A DNA stretch of 64,000 bases from Artemia franciscana (GCF_032884065.1 NC_088880.1:36448827-36512826); one strand, 5' to 3'. Shown: positions 44,239 through 58,289, counted from the first letter of the stretch. Program-made: numbers and translations. Notes: a model not told the origin generated them from the sequence alone.

Positions 44239-47200
44239 ATGATAGTTGGAGCGATGGCTGCACCCTAACATAGGATGAATAGCCTGAGCTGCTCGAAAAT
44301 AGTTTCGGATTGGAGCAAAAAGTATACGATTAGGATTTTCATAGCCGAAAACCCCTTAGAGGAGACTTGGAGCCCTCCCTCCACTTTGAATAGCAAGAAA
44401 GATCACTTTTTTGCATGGGTAGCACTGAGGCATCCTCTTTTTTTATTTTCACTGCTAGTGGGGCACTGGAAAATCATAGAGAGCTATTCATGGGCTCATT
44501 TTAAAGGAAGTTGCCGTGGCCCCACCCCAGGGTAACTGACCTGGTTTCCAACCTCCTAGGCATTTTTGTTGTTTTGGGGGGTGCATTTGGAGAAACAATG
44601 ATTATATAGCCCATAGCCCTTGACTCTCCAGATGGAGTCCCCTTTTGCCCTCCCCCCATAAAAATACTTGAGCTACGTCTTGGCCCCTAGGTGTAACCTC
44701 TGATTGTAACCATAAACAACCCCACTCATGGTTACACACTAAAATAAATACACATATACATACATACAAGATGGTGTAACACACGTATCTTTTGAAAAGA
44801 CGATATAACAAACGTATCTTTTGAAAAGTTGATATGATGTCAAAGTGACTCTGCTGCCTGGTTCCTAATGGTTTATTATTTATTGATTCGGACCAAAATA
44901 ATTGATTTTGGGTTGCCATTGGCCAAGGTTCGTCCTTTATTAGGTTGTAGCTACCACTGCAACCACGTTACCAGATAAGAAAAAGTCGAAGACTTTTTCC
45001 TGTGGGTAATATATGATAAGAAAGATTTCTAAAATTTCAGAGTAATTGATAAAAAATGATCTTTCAAGGATAATTCTACTAATGAATGGGGTTTAAAAAA
45101 AAGAGCTGACTAGGTTGTGAAAATTTCTGTGGAAGTAAAATAAGCTTAACATTTATTAGAATGGTTTTCTATCACTAATGACTGTCATGCTTTTCAAAAA
45201 GCCAGTGCTTTAATTTAAATAAACGAATAAATTGAAAACTATGGGTGAATAGATCATTTAAAGAGGCGCTTGGGATTGATCAGAATTAGCTTTTTATAAT
45301 TACGGGCCTCACGGACAAAAGAGTGGTCTGGTGGCTTTAAAAAGTATTCCAAAGAACGAAGTATGGTCCACATTTTCCAAGCGAGTCCCTTTTCGGTGTC
45401 ACCGAGTCCCCGTATCCCAAAAGTTGACAGTATCCCCAAACAACGTAATGAATTGACAAAATTGTTTTAATATCGTCATACTAAATTATACCTATTCAAA
45501 AGAATAATGTTAACTTTTTCTATCATGATCGTATCTTTAAATTGCGTCCTTCGAGTTTCAAGATTCAAGATAGCTAACTGATATTTTGTCTAATCTTATT
45601 ATTAAAAGTTTCTGAGAACTATCCCCCGGGATTTCTCATGAAAAACTCTTAGATGCACAAAATTTGGATTAGACCCCGGCGCCACGCCGGCGCATGCATC
45701 GAACGCCACTGACGAGAGGCCCGGTTGATCGCCGCCGAAGTGTCGACTCTGAATTAATTTGCGGCAATTCTTTAACCACAATGTTGGAGCTTTTCTTTTC
45801 TCGTGTGGTTAAGAATTTCAATTTTCTTGCTTAGAAATCAAGTACAGTTTTCAAAATTAAACAGATGCGCACACAAATAGTTTGTAAGAATGTCATGTGC
45901 TGGCAGGGTGAGTTTTATTCAGCACTAGTTAATGTTGCGCATCCATTGAGTAGACAATTGTCTTTCGAACAGACACCAGAATTCCATATGGACTTGAGAT
46001 TTAAGGGCCTCTCTATTTCAAGATACCTTGGTGTAGCAAATAATCAATATTTCTTGTGAGCTTTATTTCTTATAAATTTATATTTCTGGTGAGCTTTGAA
46101 ATTTGCCACCAGCATCATGGGCTGAAAAAAATATTTGGTTGGTCTGTATTTAAGAGCATAGATCTTCATTATCAAAACAATCTGGATTGAAAGGTGACAT
46201 ACCTTCCAAATCCCTTCTGGACGTTTAATGGTATGAAAGCTAAGCGGCAAGATTTTCCTATCAACCCAGCTGGGGTGTAAATGGTGACGATTTTTCCAGG
46301 ATTATTGACCATCCGCATATCCATGGATTGGTTGCACTGACACTTGGGGAGGGGGGAGGGGGAGCAAAGGCAGAAATATCCAATGGTTGGATGCAATGGA
46401 ATGGTATTGTCAGCAATATGACCCCCATGCTCCTTGGCATAATTTATCACATTTGGATGAAGATGAACATCATGCTTCTCTGGTGTGAGCAGCTTCTTAG
46501 CATCAGGAGAAGCGTGCAAATGCTTTACTAAATATTTGATGTAATTGATAAAGATAGGACATTTGATCCACCTATGAAGAGAAGACTTGCTATTCCTAGC
46601 ACAGTGTTACGAAGATAGTCCTTTATTAAAAAAAAATTCATACTTTTAGGCTTCCAAGTTTATGTAAAAACAATATAATTATATAGTGGATCAGTTTTAT
46701 AAAAGTTGGTTTGTCTATTCATACAAAAAATCTGTTAACAGGCATTTTAACCTGTAGTCTAGGCCTAGACACTTGTATGGGTGGGTGTAAGCAGCATTTG
46801 AAAATGTAAAATGTTATAATATATGGTTAGACTTGGAGAATCGTAAGAAATACGAGATTTCTTGAGAACAAGGTTCCAAAGGCTCTCCTGTACATATCTG
46901 GTTTTATTTAAATAGCCATAAAAGAAGAAAATACATAGTAAGTTTTAAGGATAATTGAGGATAACAGCCAGCGACTCACAAAATTTCTAACTCATAAATG
47001 GGCCCAAATGTGTTTACACATAAAGCCAATAATAGAGAAAGACTGATCAAAACATGAATGTTTGCCGTCAACAATTATTGCGGCGGCGCATCACCACTGC
47101 TATATTTCGCGCCGCCTGCCCTCCCTTATGGGCGCGGCACCGGTGTATAAATTGGATGATTTGGGTTAAAAAAGCTCTTCTTTTTATTAAGCACACCCCC

Positions 47201-47407
47201 CTCTTTGAACTTCAAAAATAACTCCATAATAGCAATAAGAATTGTGTTATGCAAGATTCTCAATGTGAAGATATAAAAAATTCGCTTTACCATTGAAAAG
47301 TAATATCAATGTGATAATATCAAAAATTATGTCAATCAATGGAAAACCATTGAAAAGTTTCTTGTCTTAGGAAAAGTTGTGTCTTAGGAAGGAAACTTTG
47401 AAATGCA
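44239..47407. other. Sequence separating the two parts of RTE-like copy 3
   Basis: The 3.2 kb is unlike the RTE-like element on either side. It contains repeat-like segments (44275-44720, with TGTAACCTCTGATTGTAACC), a pogo/Tigger-like transposase relic (46196-46560), and two isolated G+C-rich blocks (about 45665-45730 and 47085-47145) that are partly inverted copies. It is best read as one or more insertions into the LINE, though a rearrangement is possible. Confidence 0.55.
46196..46560 (-). pseudogene. pogo/Tigger-like DDE transposase fragment
   Basis: The minus strand reads KHDVHLHPNVINYAKEHGGH, IADNTIPLHPTIGYF, then MVNNPGKIVTIYTPAGLIGK, LAFIPLNVQKGFGRY. The INYAKEHG plus PLHPT wording matches the DDE core of jerky/pogo-type transposases (a D.A.E.G..L..PPH region). 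The NPGK.VTIY..A.LIGK and P.N..KGF words match the segment just after it. Catalytic residues beyond the core are not visible, and length is about 115 codons. Frames are disturbed near HGGHIAD. Confidence 0.65.
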
Positions 47408-49345
47408 ACGATGAATATTAGTGAAACCGGTTTAAGCTTGTTAGAAAAAAGCAAGGGCTTGTACAAGCATTATGTGTGAAACAGATCATATTAGAGTAAG
47501 AAAAAAGTAAGGGAAGCAGAAAAGGTATTAAAGTGTGAAATTAGGAGGCGTAAACTGGTGGTTATGGATAAAATTGCGAAGGATCTCAAAGATGCAGCCG
47601 GGCGGCATAACAGTAAAATATTGCATTGGCATTGAGAGAAAGTAGTAAGTCTGGACTTTTCTCGTTTAAAAATAGAAGCGGGGCTCAATTAATGACAAGG
47701 AAAATGCAAAAAGAGATTGTTGGCAGAACGCTTTGGGAATGTCTTACGCAATTACAAAGTTATACGAAATGAAATAGAGAAGAATGAAGAAGTTTATGAC
47801 AATTCACAAGTGATAAAACTTTTGTTTAGGGAAGAAGAATTAGTGACTGGGCTAAAAGGATCAAAACATTGTAAAGCCTCAGGTGTTGATAGTGCGGTAA
47901 ATGAGTTTTTAGAATATAAAGGTTGCAAAGTTAGAGACAAATTATTGAAGGTTATGAAAATGGTTTTTGAAAAAGGGGAAGTACTCTCCGATTTTAGAAA
48001 ACTAATTAAATCCTTTTGTAAGAAAGGTATTAAGAGTGAGTGTAGTAATTATAGAGGTATTAGCTGGGTTTCAATACAGAATAAATTAATGTGTATTATT
48101 ATTTTTCTTAGACTTAGAGATGCTGCGGATAAGCTTTTAGGAGAAGAACAAAGTAGTTTTACGAAGGGTAATTGATGCGAGGGGAAAATTTTCTATCTTA
48201 GATTAACAATTGAGAAGTGCCTGAGTCATCAAGCACCTTTAGTCCTCAGTTGTGTAGATTATGAGCTGTCGTTTGATTCAGCCGATAGAAAAAGCGAAGG
48301 TCCTATCCTTGAATGGTATACCAGATGACCATATTAGTGATTAATTTTATGTATGAGAATAACATTGCTGCGGTTAAGGTAGGAAATAAGGTTAGTATCT
48401 GGTTAGCTACTGAACCAGGAGTTAAGCAGAATTGTCGTCTATCCAATCTATATAGATCATTTTGATGGACTTCGTTCCATGGAATCCGGCTAAAACTGTG
48501 GAAGAGCGCAGAATCAAATGGGAAGGTAAAATTATCCTAGACTTATATATGGCAGAAGACTTGACTATCCTAGATAAAAATGTTTGCAAAATGATTTAAT
48601 TTTTAGAGTTTTAGAGAGTTGAGGGTGCAAGATTGGGTTTGAAAGCTTATGTTGAGAAGATTTAGTCACTAAGGCTCGGAATAAATTAAAGTGAAGAGGT
48701 GATACTGGGTAACGAGAATATCAATCAAGTGAATAGCTTCATTAACATGACTAGTATTATTAATGACGATGTCTGATTCAATGAAGATGTAAAAAGTAGA
48801 ATAGCCAAGGCCCAGAGCGTTTTTCATCAGCTGGAACTTTTTTAGAAGAGAAGGAGAGTAACTCGGAGACTTTAGACTAGAATATTAAAAGCTACAGTGA
48901 AGATATTGGTCCAGTATAGTTACCGAACGGTGGGGCCTCGGAAGAAGATTTGTTAGATGTTTTCCAGAGGCATTATCTAGTTGTAGTTTTGGGTACCCAT
49001 TTGATTGACCATAGTTCAAATAACTATCCGTACGAAAAGTTTGGTTCATTCCCATTTTGTAGAGGCTATATTGAGAGAAAGGTTGAGATGGGTAGGATAC
49101 GTTTTGTGACTGAAGGGTGATAGATTGTCAAACATCGTTCTTTTCGGTCATCTATCTAGGGCCAAATAAAAAGCAACTTGTCCCCGGATTGGATGAAAAG
49201 AAACTCGTAAGGAAGAGCTTAAAGGAAACTGGAACTTCTTGGGAGAGGGTAAGGAGTAAAACTGGATAGACTGTGACGGAAAAAGAGCGTACGCTGTTGT
49301 GTTGAAATCGGGCGGCTTGGAGCTGCACCGACTTGTTAGTAGTAA
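47408..49345 (+). pseudogene. RTE-like LINE copy 3, linker, reverse transcriptase and tail
   Basis: Reading on from the missing linker: NISETGLSLLEKSKGLYKH, VREAEKVLKCEIRRRKLVVM, DKIAKDLKDAAGRHNSKILH, LLAERFGNVLRN, GSKHCKASGVDSAVNEFLEY, CSNYRGISWVSIQNKLMCII and RLRDAADKLLGEEQSSFTKG. After 48176 the frame breaks repeatedly, but LSCVDYELSFDSADR, the PGVKQ-like region near 48414 and the tail (VRKSLKETGTSWERVRS near 49205) can still be followed. The TAGTAGTAACA end near 49335 matches the 3' ends of the copies at 20406 and 59995. Clearly dead. Confidence 0.87.
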
Positions 49346-51416
49346 CAGCATTCCTTGGATATTGCAGAAATATGCTTTTGGAAACCTCAACATTATCTTT
49401 TTACCTTAGTTTAAAACCCCCTCAATATTCTCTAAAGTCTCATGAAAATACCCTTGGCGTTTTTCGATGACCAGAATCAAATATTCTTCGCTTTCCCAAT
49501 AATAAAAAAAACGTATATGTAAACAGTGGGCAACTTGGATAATTTGCAACGTTTGCCCCAGGGATTATGGGAGGTTGTGTCCTCCCCAGAGGCATACTAC
49601 TGGATTTCTTGACTAGTTTGGGCAAAATACCTATTAAAATTTTCTGACCATATTTGGCTTTTGGTGGGGGAAGGCAGCTAAAAAGGGCTTGCGAGGAGAC
49701 TTGTTGCCCTCCAATTAGTTTGACTTAAAAATGAAAAAAAATTCAATTTCCAATTGAATAACCTTCCTCCAGAAGTATTTTGAGACAGTTAAGAATTAGA
49801 CATTCTACTGAGACATTCGATATTCTCTCTCAAAATTAATTTCTGCTTTGGGACAGTTGAAAATTAAACAAGGATATATCATACACAAAATTCATATCTC
49901 AAAATTTCTAGTTATGAGCACTTTAGGAGCATACTACTTGCCTAAACAGTAAGGGCCCGAAGGAAGCTTGCAGCCTGCAAAAAAAGACCTAAATTACTGT
50001 CTAGGCTTTGTTCAAACACAAACAATGACAGAATAAAGTTCTTTATTCCCTTGCATTACCTCGTCTTGACACACTTTCCGAGTTGACCCCGTATCTTTCT
50101 TGACTTTTGGTAGGCCGTAAGTTAACTTACTTTTTTAATTGAAAGTCCTGTATTAGGTCCTGGTACGTTAAGTAGCAAGTTCGGATACACTGAAAAGATC
50201 TCCCAGCTCATGAACACATTTGCTTTCTTACATTTCTTTTTAAAAAAAATCTAGCTATTTGTCCGTTACTGTTTTAAATTCTCTGAAACAATTCCTTTTT
50301 GTTTATCCTGACATTCCGGTGCACACGCTATCCTGATGTAAAATATTCCATCATTATAGGGTAAACACTGACATATTTTTATAGGCGGGCGAATTATTTT
50401 ACCCTAGTTAAACTCTTGTGGTTCTATCAATAGGATATTTAATGGAAGAAGTTGCAAAGCAAAGAATTAGATTCGGCTTGTATTATTTCTGTTCTAGTGT
50501 GATTAGTATTTAATGTAGGTGGGAAACAGGCAACCATTAAGACGAATCACCATTGATTGATATCCGTTTTGCTAATATGTAAGCGATTAGAAACACGAAA
50601 TTCCTGAAAAGATGCAAATTTTAAGGATTACCAATCCCAATTATAGAACAAACATCCCTTGAGAACAGTGGCATCTCAGCAGTTCAAGGATGGAGATTTT
50701 TTTTACTCATTTGTATTTATCCATTGAAGTTATTTTGGCACAAAGAAGTAACTTGCAATTTGCCTCAAACCACAAAATATAAGATCACGCGAAAATCCGT
50801 CGAAGAACTCATCCAACGTTTAAGCGCAGCCGTGTGAATGAAGGAAATGTATCGTGTGGTTTTTGATACCAATAGTTACTTATCGATATATTGGACATTT
50901 ATGCATACCCATATAAAAGAGAAACATTGATGTTTCAGCTGTTGCAGTACAAATAACTTATTTAAGGCAGAGTCTGCTGACGAATTGCTGTTAGTTCGAA
51001 TATCTATTGACAGATTTAATAAAAAGAAATCAAAATTAGATGAGACTGTTAAATACAATCCACTCCTCGTGTAGTCTAAAAAAATTCAGTACCGATCTAA
51101 AAAAGAACAATATTTTGCATAGAGAAAATTTTTCCAGTGAATTTCCTGGCCAGGAAAAACAAATTTCCTACCTTGACCTAAAATAGAGGCAAATCAAGCA
51201 TTAGCCCAAGTCACAAAACTTCTTTGCATCAGCGACGTTGAATCCACCCACCGAAGGAAAATTACTAGCGAACAAATAAGGGTCGATGAACACGCTCTCT
51301 AAACATTGAAAGTTTACATTCTTACGATCGCAACATGTCACTGCTCAATTCCTGGCAAAATCTAACCTAAGCGCTAATGAACGTAATCTCAAAAACACAA
51401 AACGTCGTGGAATGTT
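49346..51416. other. Non-coding stretch with one dispersed repeat
   Basis: A copy of the GTTGCCCTCCAAT repeat lies near 49655-49800 (CTTGTTGCCCTCCAATTAGT, CCAATTGAATAACCTTCCTC). No gene is seen. Short frames near 50876-51058 lack any motif. Confidence 0.5.
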
Positions 51417-51422
51417 TTTATT
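51417..51422 (-). promoter_or_regulatory. Possible poly(A) signal for JNK (minus strand)
   Basis: TTTATT on the plus strand is AATAAA on the minus strand. About 14-18 bases downstream on the minus strand comes ACGTTTTGTGTTTTTGAG, a GU-rich element of the kind that follows cleavage sites. It sits where the A-rich plus-strand bias begins. If used, it would give JNK a 3' UTR of about 5.5 kb. Tentative. Confidence 0.3.
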
Positions 51423-52542
51423 CTCGTGATCGCAATACAACACAGCATTTCTTTTTTTAAACAACGACCAAAAAAAGCAAAACATCACAAAATTCGAGTA
51501 ATTCTCGCCTTCTTTTCCAATGGCTTTCTCACAGATTTTCTACTTTAGCAAAGAAAAAGAAGAAACTGTCAAAACAGGACGGAAACAAAACACAATATCG
51601 AAATTAATACATGGCAGTCATTATATTAATAAAAACGAAAAGAAAACAAACAATACAAGAAAAACAAATTCTCAACCTGCACCTTAGACTGGGTTTAAAT
51701 TTTCCCCTCGCTCTTTTTACCTCTGATTGAAATAAAACATAGTTTGAATTGCCAGAACCACACTACAACCATATTTGTCGAGAAAAAAAAAAGCCAGATT
51801 TGTGAATGATCTATGTTCTTCATTGAGTTTAACAACATACATGCGCAACAAAAGTTGGAATTTGGTATGAGAAGCCTATACCAACACGACTTCGTTCCCA
51901 AATATCTAAAGCTAACACTGGATCTTTAAACCTTTTATCAGGCCAAGTGTGCAGATAAAAAAACTGATCTTCCAAGCATCCACCTTTCCTGATAAAAGTT
52001 GCGATGATAAATTGAATCTGACCGATCTCGCCAAATTATACCTTCAATGGGATACCTTTAAAAGGGTATATACCTTTAGTGCAGCAGTCGTTTGTAATTC
52101 TAGTTTCTCGAGAAACGTGAGTAAAGTGTGTGTCAAGCCTCAGGCACACATATATTTTTATAACTGTCTGGGTGGGAGGGTGTTTTTAATTTTTTAATAT
52201 GTATATATTTTTTGTGCCACCTTGTCAGGTTACCAGCGCAACCACTTAAATGAAAAAAAAATATATTATAGATATTTTCATTTATTAGGTAATTCAAAGT
52301 CAGATAGAGAAAAAGCATCAATGTCACATTTGATTTTTGAAAGCGAGACAAAACAAGAAAAATTTTTTTTTTTGACGGAACACCAAAATACTGTTCGTAC
52401 GATTTGAAACTGTAAATCAGCACCACAAAAAATTAAATTTATATAGAGGGCAAATGCTCGCCTTTTTTCATTAGAAACCTTTAGAACTGACACCAAATCA
52501 TACCCAGCATTCGATAATATAAGATTAGCATTCGTCGAATCC

Positions 52543-52725
52543 AAGGCCGTATCCAGAGGGGATTTACTGGTCTAAACTCCCCCTCCCCCAAATTTTTTTC
52601 CAACTCACAAAAAGGTAAGAAAAACACATATAAAGCAATTTTAAGGGGTCTCTTAAGATTTTTGTAAACCACCCCCACTTGTGCAAAAAATAAAACCCCG
52701 TGAACAAAATCATGGATACACCCTT
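52543..52725. mobile_element. Non-autonomous inverted-repeat transposon (183 bp)
   Basis: It starts AAGGCCGTATCCAGAGGG and ends CATGGATACACCCTT, whose complement AAGGGTGTATCCATG mirrors the start. C-rich blocks (CTCCCCCTCCCCCAAATTTT and ACCACCCCCACTTG) fill the inside. The same terminus occurs at 37572. No frame is present. The superfamily is not clear. Confidence 0.72.
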
Positions 52726-55444
52726 GATCGATTCCGACGATATTTACCCAACTTGTCTTCTATACTATTTTCTAGTTCTATGACCACCATCCATTACTTA
52801 TACTAAACTTAGTTTTATGTATTCACCTAAATAAATAAAAATTCTTCTATTAGGAAGGGTTATTATTACTAATTTTTAAGATAAAAATTCAACATCTGCA
52901 AAGACTAAAAAAGAATGGAGCCATTACAAACGTAACCACCTCATAACGTCAAATATTATCAACTTTTTATGAAGGATTCTTTCTACTAAAGAAGTTTGTT
53001 ATCCTCCACAGCTTTCGAGAACCATTCTAAAGTATTCTTAAATAAAACTACGGAGTCGATAGGAGGGGGTCATAAAGAGCTTCATCCTTCTCAAAGGACT
53101 ACGGAGTCGAACCATACCATAGTTATTCAAAAGCAATTATTGAAATTTGGGGGCTTAAATTTTATGCAATTTTGCAATAAACAAACGAAGAAATAATAAT
53201 AAAAAAAAAACAACATAAATGTACAGTTGAACACTCTTTTCAAATAAAAAAAAAGAACTTTCACAGTGAGGAAACAGCTTCAGTTCGTAGGATAGTTAAT
53301 TATTTGCAGGATAAAGAGTGGACTACCCCATCTCTAAACATAAATAAAACTGCAACCACGAAGAGAACCTTGTTCCTCAAATGGTAATACTGCATCGAAA
53401 AACCTCCTGACCCCCTTGTCCACTACAAACTTAAACAAATAGCAATAGAAAAAAGTGGACATAAATAGAAGATTTTCAAAGCTATGACGTTGGAAAAGGC
53501 AGGACCGTATCTTGCCAAGCCAATATATCAAAAAAGAAGCAACCCTTTATATATCTACTTTATTTTTAGCGTGGGGGTCATCATTTAAGTTTAAACCTTG
53601 ATATAGATAAGAAATTGAGCATTGTAACTTTTATACGTCCCGCAAAGTGACCTGATTTGAAGGACTTGAGGTCATCTATCTTAAAAAAAAAACTAAAAAC
53701 ACAGCTTGCCTATATGCCCAGAGGTCTAGAATTTCAGATTCCAAAATTTTCCACAAAAAAATTCAAAAGAAAAACAAAGCTTCCATTTTAGAAGACTGTC
53801 AGAAAAACTACTAAAAAAAAGAAAACATCAATGTTTATGCTAAAAAAAAAGAACAACCTTACAGATAGGCATGTTAAACAAAGAGACCCTGTCTAAAAAA
53901 TAAAGAATAAGCGAAATATTCATGTTTTGAAGAACGCTCAACATTTAAACACATTCTAATAAATCCGTTTTTTTAACGCACTTAAGTACGCGGACATCTT
54001 TTTTTCTTGGCTAATATACAGAAAAAACAACTTTTAAAGCTTATCTAAAAAAAAAATTCTTATACTTTTCATAGGTTAAGAGAATAAAGGGACATTAGTT
54101 AATTCTGGTACATTATGGGAAAGTATGCACAATCTTAACAGAAGAACAATTCAATTATTATTGCACAATTAGCTAAACTACATAAATTAAACAATAGTTA
54201 TGAGTACTCTAGGCAAAATTATTCTGTTACAATACTAAATAAATTCAAAAATATCATCACATTAATGTTCAACCACCAGGTTAAAGAAGAATAAAAGGGA
54301 GAATGTGATCTATTTACAATTTTCTTTACAAATTAGTTACAACAATAAAACAAAATCTTTGACAATAATAATACTAAGCTCAACAATGGCGATACTAATA
54401 AAAAAAAAAAGAATGAAAAAAAGAGGGAAAATGTGTCTGCTTATCGGCCCAAAAGGGGGCTGGAACTTTCGCCCAGGTCTCAACTTCTTTGAGATTTTAG
54501 TTTAAAGTATGTGCATCTTGAGTAATTTAATGTTGCCTAATTAAGGTATTTATAATCATGAAAGAAAAATTAACACGTGATATTTTTTTTTCTTTGTCTG
54601 AACAAAACTTTCAAGATTATGATTTGGTTTGAATATAAATTTGAGACAAATGACCCCATGGATTTAATCTCAAATCAATCCAGATTGTGAAAACAAAGGA
54701 ACACCACATGTTCATTTTTCTTTCATTGTCATACACATAATAATTGGTGATAATCATGTAAATTGTCAACTTTTTGAAAACAACAACTGATAAAAGTCTA
54801 CCACCCCCCCCAAAAAAAAGAAAGAAAGAAAAAAGGTCCACCTTTAAAAGCTGAATTAAACTTCTAGAACTAAAAAGGCTTGATTGGAGATCTTGACTTT
54901 TGAATTGTGTTTATTTTTAGTAAGCTAATGTTAGAAAAGGAGAAAAAATAAAAGAAAAGTTGCAGTCTAAAAAGTAAGATCTTCAAAAGAATCAGACCTG
55001 CCCCCTCTATAGTTATTAGTGTTAAACAACGAGTTTAAGATTAGATCCCTTCTAAAAAAACAACCCTGAGCAAAGAAAACCTAAACTATAACGAAAAATT
55101 CATCACACAGAAAAAAAGAACAAAGAAAACAACATAAGACTGTCATTACCATTCACTATACATACGGTGCCGTTAAACACGTTGAGAAGAAATAGTTGAA
55201 CTAATAAACAACCTGTTGTGAAGTTTTCATATTTATAGTTAAGGAAAACAAAAGAAAATACTGTAAATTTATCTACACAAGTTAAAACTGATAAATGTAT
55301 TGAAAATAAGCAACACACCACAAGCTTTATCTAAACAATAATGAAAAAATTCATAATCTGTATCCATTTTTGAGCCAAAAAAATTTTGAATTAACTGGTA
55401 TAACAAACAAGGTTTTCTCAAAGGTTTTATGACAATCAAATCAT

Positions 55445-55720
55445 CTGAAACTTGTGATAGCGCAGTTTGCTCATATCTGCTTGGGGTTCTGAGGTTCGAT
55501 CCCAGCTGCCCCAAGGTTGGGCGACAGGCTTGCTACCTGTTCCAGTAAATTAGGCCCACCAATAGAAACGTCGACGCTCTGTGCCATCAATGGCTCTTGA
55601 CCGCTAACCTGAAACCCTAATTCGTTGAGTGTCTCAACGATTCATTTATCGGACACATTGTCCTGTTTAAACTACTGTATACCACAACCGTCTGTGAGAC
55701 GGATATAATTTGATTCCTAT
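55445..55720 (+). mobile_element. tRNA-derived SINE-like element
   Basis: GTGATAGCGCAGTTTGCTCA resembles an A-box. GAGGTTCGATCCCAGCTG, about 35 bases later, is a good B-box (GGTTCGATCCC). Unrelated sequence follows (GGCGACAGGCTTGCTACCTG, ACGTCGACGCTCTGTGCC) to about 55720. The arms do not form a complete cloverleaf, so it is not a tRNA gene. It is a different family from the SINE at 23209. Confidence 0.65.
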
Positions 55721-56880
55721 ATTCTAATGAAACTGATCACTGGAATAAGTAGCAATCCTAGGCTCGAATTTTGTCCCAAAAAGCATAAAAATACTGCTTC
55801 AGAACTTGAGTCCAGCCCAGGTAGGGAATATATCAGACTAGATATACCAGAAAATCTTCAACCCGGAAAATATTGATCTAAAAAGATGACTACCTTAAAA
55901 AGAAAACTCAACTTCTAACCGAATAATCAGGTTATTCTTTGGAACCACAATGATTTTTAAACGTTTCCCATGAGTGAATGAAAGTTAAAAAAAAGGCGGA
56001 TTAATATCATCGGAAATTGCGGCACTATTTCAAATTGGATAATTTTGAAGTTTGTATAGTCAATCAAGAAGACCTATTTGCCTATAGATTGCCTATTGTG
56101 GGGCAGGTCACTGATATATCATTAGGCATAAGCTTAACGGCTAGGGTAGAAAAACTTTCCTATAAATTAGTTTGAAACCAACGCATTTTATATATGAGAA
56201 TTTATATCCATTTTTCAGTAGGAACAAGAGCGGTTTTGGAATAACTGATAAAGTAAAAAGGATTTTTTATTGTATTATAACGATATGATTAAGGGTATTC
56301 GGTTATCTAACACTACAAACGGGAAGTCCAAACTAACTGTTAAACTTTTCTATACAATGGACGATGTCCAATTTTCGGCAATAAATTCACCAGAGAGGAA
56401 AACCCCGCTGCGGACCAGGAACCCAAGGATTCGAAAAGATTAGAACTATTCTAGCTTCAAGTGTTTTAAGATTACAGCAAAAAAAGATTAAAAATAAAGT
56501 AAGGCCTAACGCAAGTTTCGGTAATCATAACTGCTCAATGTTAAATCAACTGATCCAATAATTTAACTAAAAAATAACCAATTCATAGTTACAAGTTATT
56601 CTATTTAGGTTTAGGATGTGCTTAGATAAAACAGTAGTCAGCTCAAAAGTGTAGAACTTTTTTTTTCACTGTCAATATACTAAAATATACTCGTATTGTA
56701 TAGTGCAAATTTTGAGCAATTGCACATACTATGCAATTACAATATTATATAGGGCATAATTAAAACAGTTATATTATATAGGGGCATAATTCAAATAGCT
56801 ATAAAGAAAGAAAAAAGTAAATTTCTTCTGAGCAAGGTTTAACGACGCCAGCCAAAGTACTAAAATAACTGAGCAGCTTT

Positions 56881-57486
<606 letters not shown>

Positions 57487-58289
57487 TCAAAGACAATAGC
57501 AGAAAAATACACAGACACAAATGAACACACCAAAAAAACAAAAACAAATGAACGGGTTCCTGAGATCTAACCAAAAGCCTAACTCTTGAGTGTTTCGTTT
57601 ACATAGCAAGTACCATGACAAATGACACCATAGCCTTTCGGGACGTTGAGGGACAGAAAACAACATCATTGAAAATTCATAAGAGTTTTAGTGTTTAAAA
57701 AAAATATTTTTGTTGTGATTTCTTTGTTTTAAACCCATTTCCTTCAAATGCATAGAATAAAATATTAGCTAAACAAAGCTTTCAATTTAAGCCTTCAGAT
57801 TCGTTTTCAGTAAAGCAAAAGCGACATTCAAGCCTTTTTCTATTTTTCGGGTGGGGGAGGTTTAGGGATGGAAAAACCCTTACTTGTGGTAGTTTGCATT
57901 ACTATTAAGTTTAGTTTCATTGCTCGTTGTGACTTCTGTTCGTTTTAAGTGCTGTTTTTTCATTCATTGCAATTGCCGATTGTTTTAGGCTTGCTATTTC
58001 TTAGAATCTAATTTTTGCTCAGCTTAACCTTTGGACTCGCTCTTTACTTTTCACGAATGAAACCTTTTTTAAAACATGTTTAAAACTAAAACAAACTAAT
58101 ACTTATTCCAGTATTAATTTAAAAACAACTTTTTCAGAAAATAAATTTTTCTAAGAGAAGTGAAGAGGTACACTAAACCAAAGATGAACATAAATAAAGT
58201 CAAATTTTCAAGCGTAAAACTACCATGAAACACTCATCAATGCATAAATGAAACTAAAAACGAGTAATCTGTAGCGTTTAAGCATTGTC

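Larger units (their letters stand above)
51423..56880 (-). other. A-rich (plus strand) region downstream of JNK; possible long 3' UTR
   Basis: From about 51.4 kb to the JNK stop codon the plus strand is noticeably richer in A runs than T runs (many stretches of 6-10 A between 53.2 and 54.9 kb), so a minus-strand transcript would be U-rich. No coding exon is seen. It contains the short transposon at 52543-52725 and the SINE-like head at 55445. It could be 3' UTR, intergenic DNA, or both. Confidence 0.4.

Noticed and set aside
52133-52544. Overlapping 61-97-codon frames on both strands
   Set aside because: Three frames overlap in A/T-run sequence, none with a known motif. This is typical of chance frames in A+T-rich DNA.
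57487-57669. Minus-strand frame directly upstream of the JNK exon
   Set aside because: I checked it for the JNK activation loop and preceding VTRYYR wording. None is present, and the T-run acceptor separates it from the exon.
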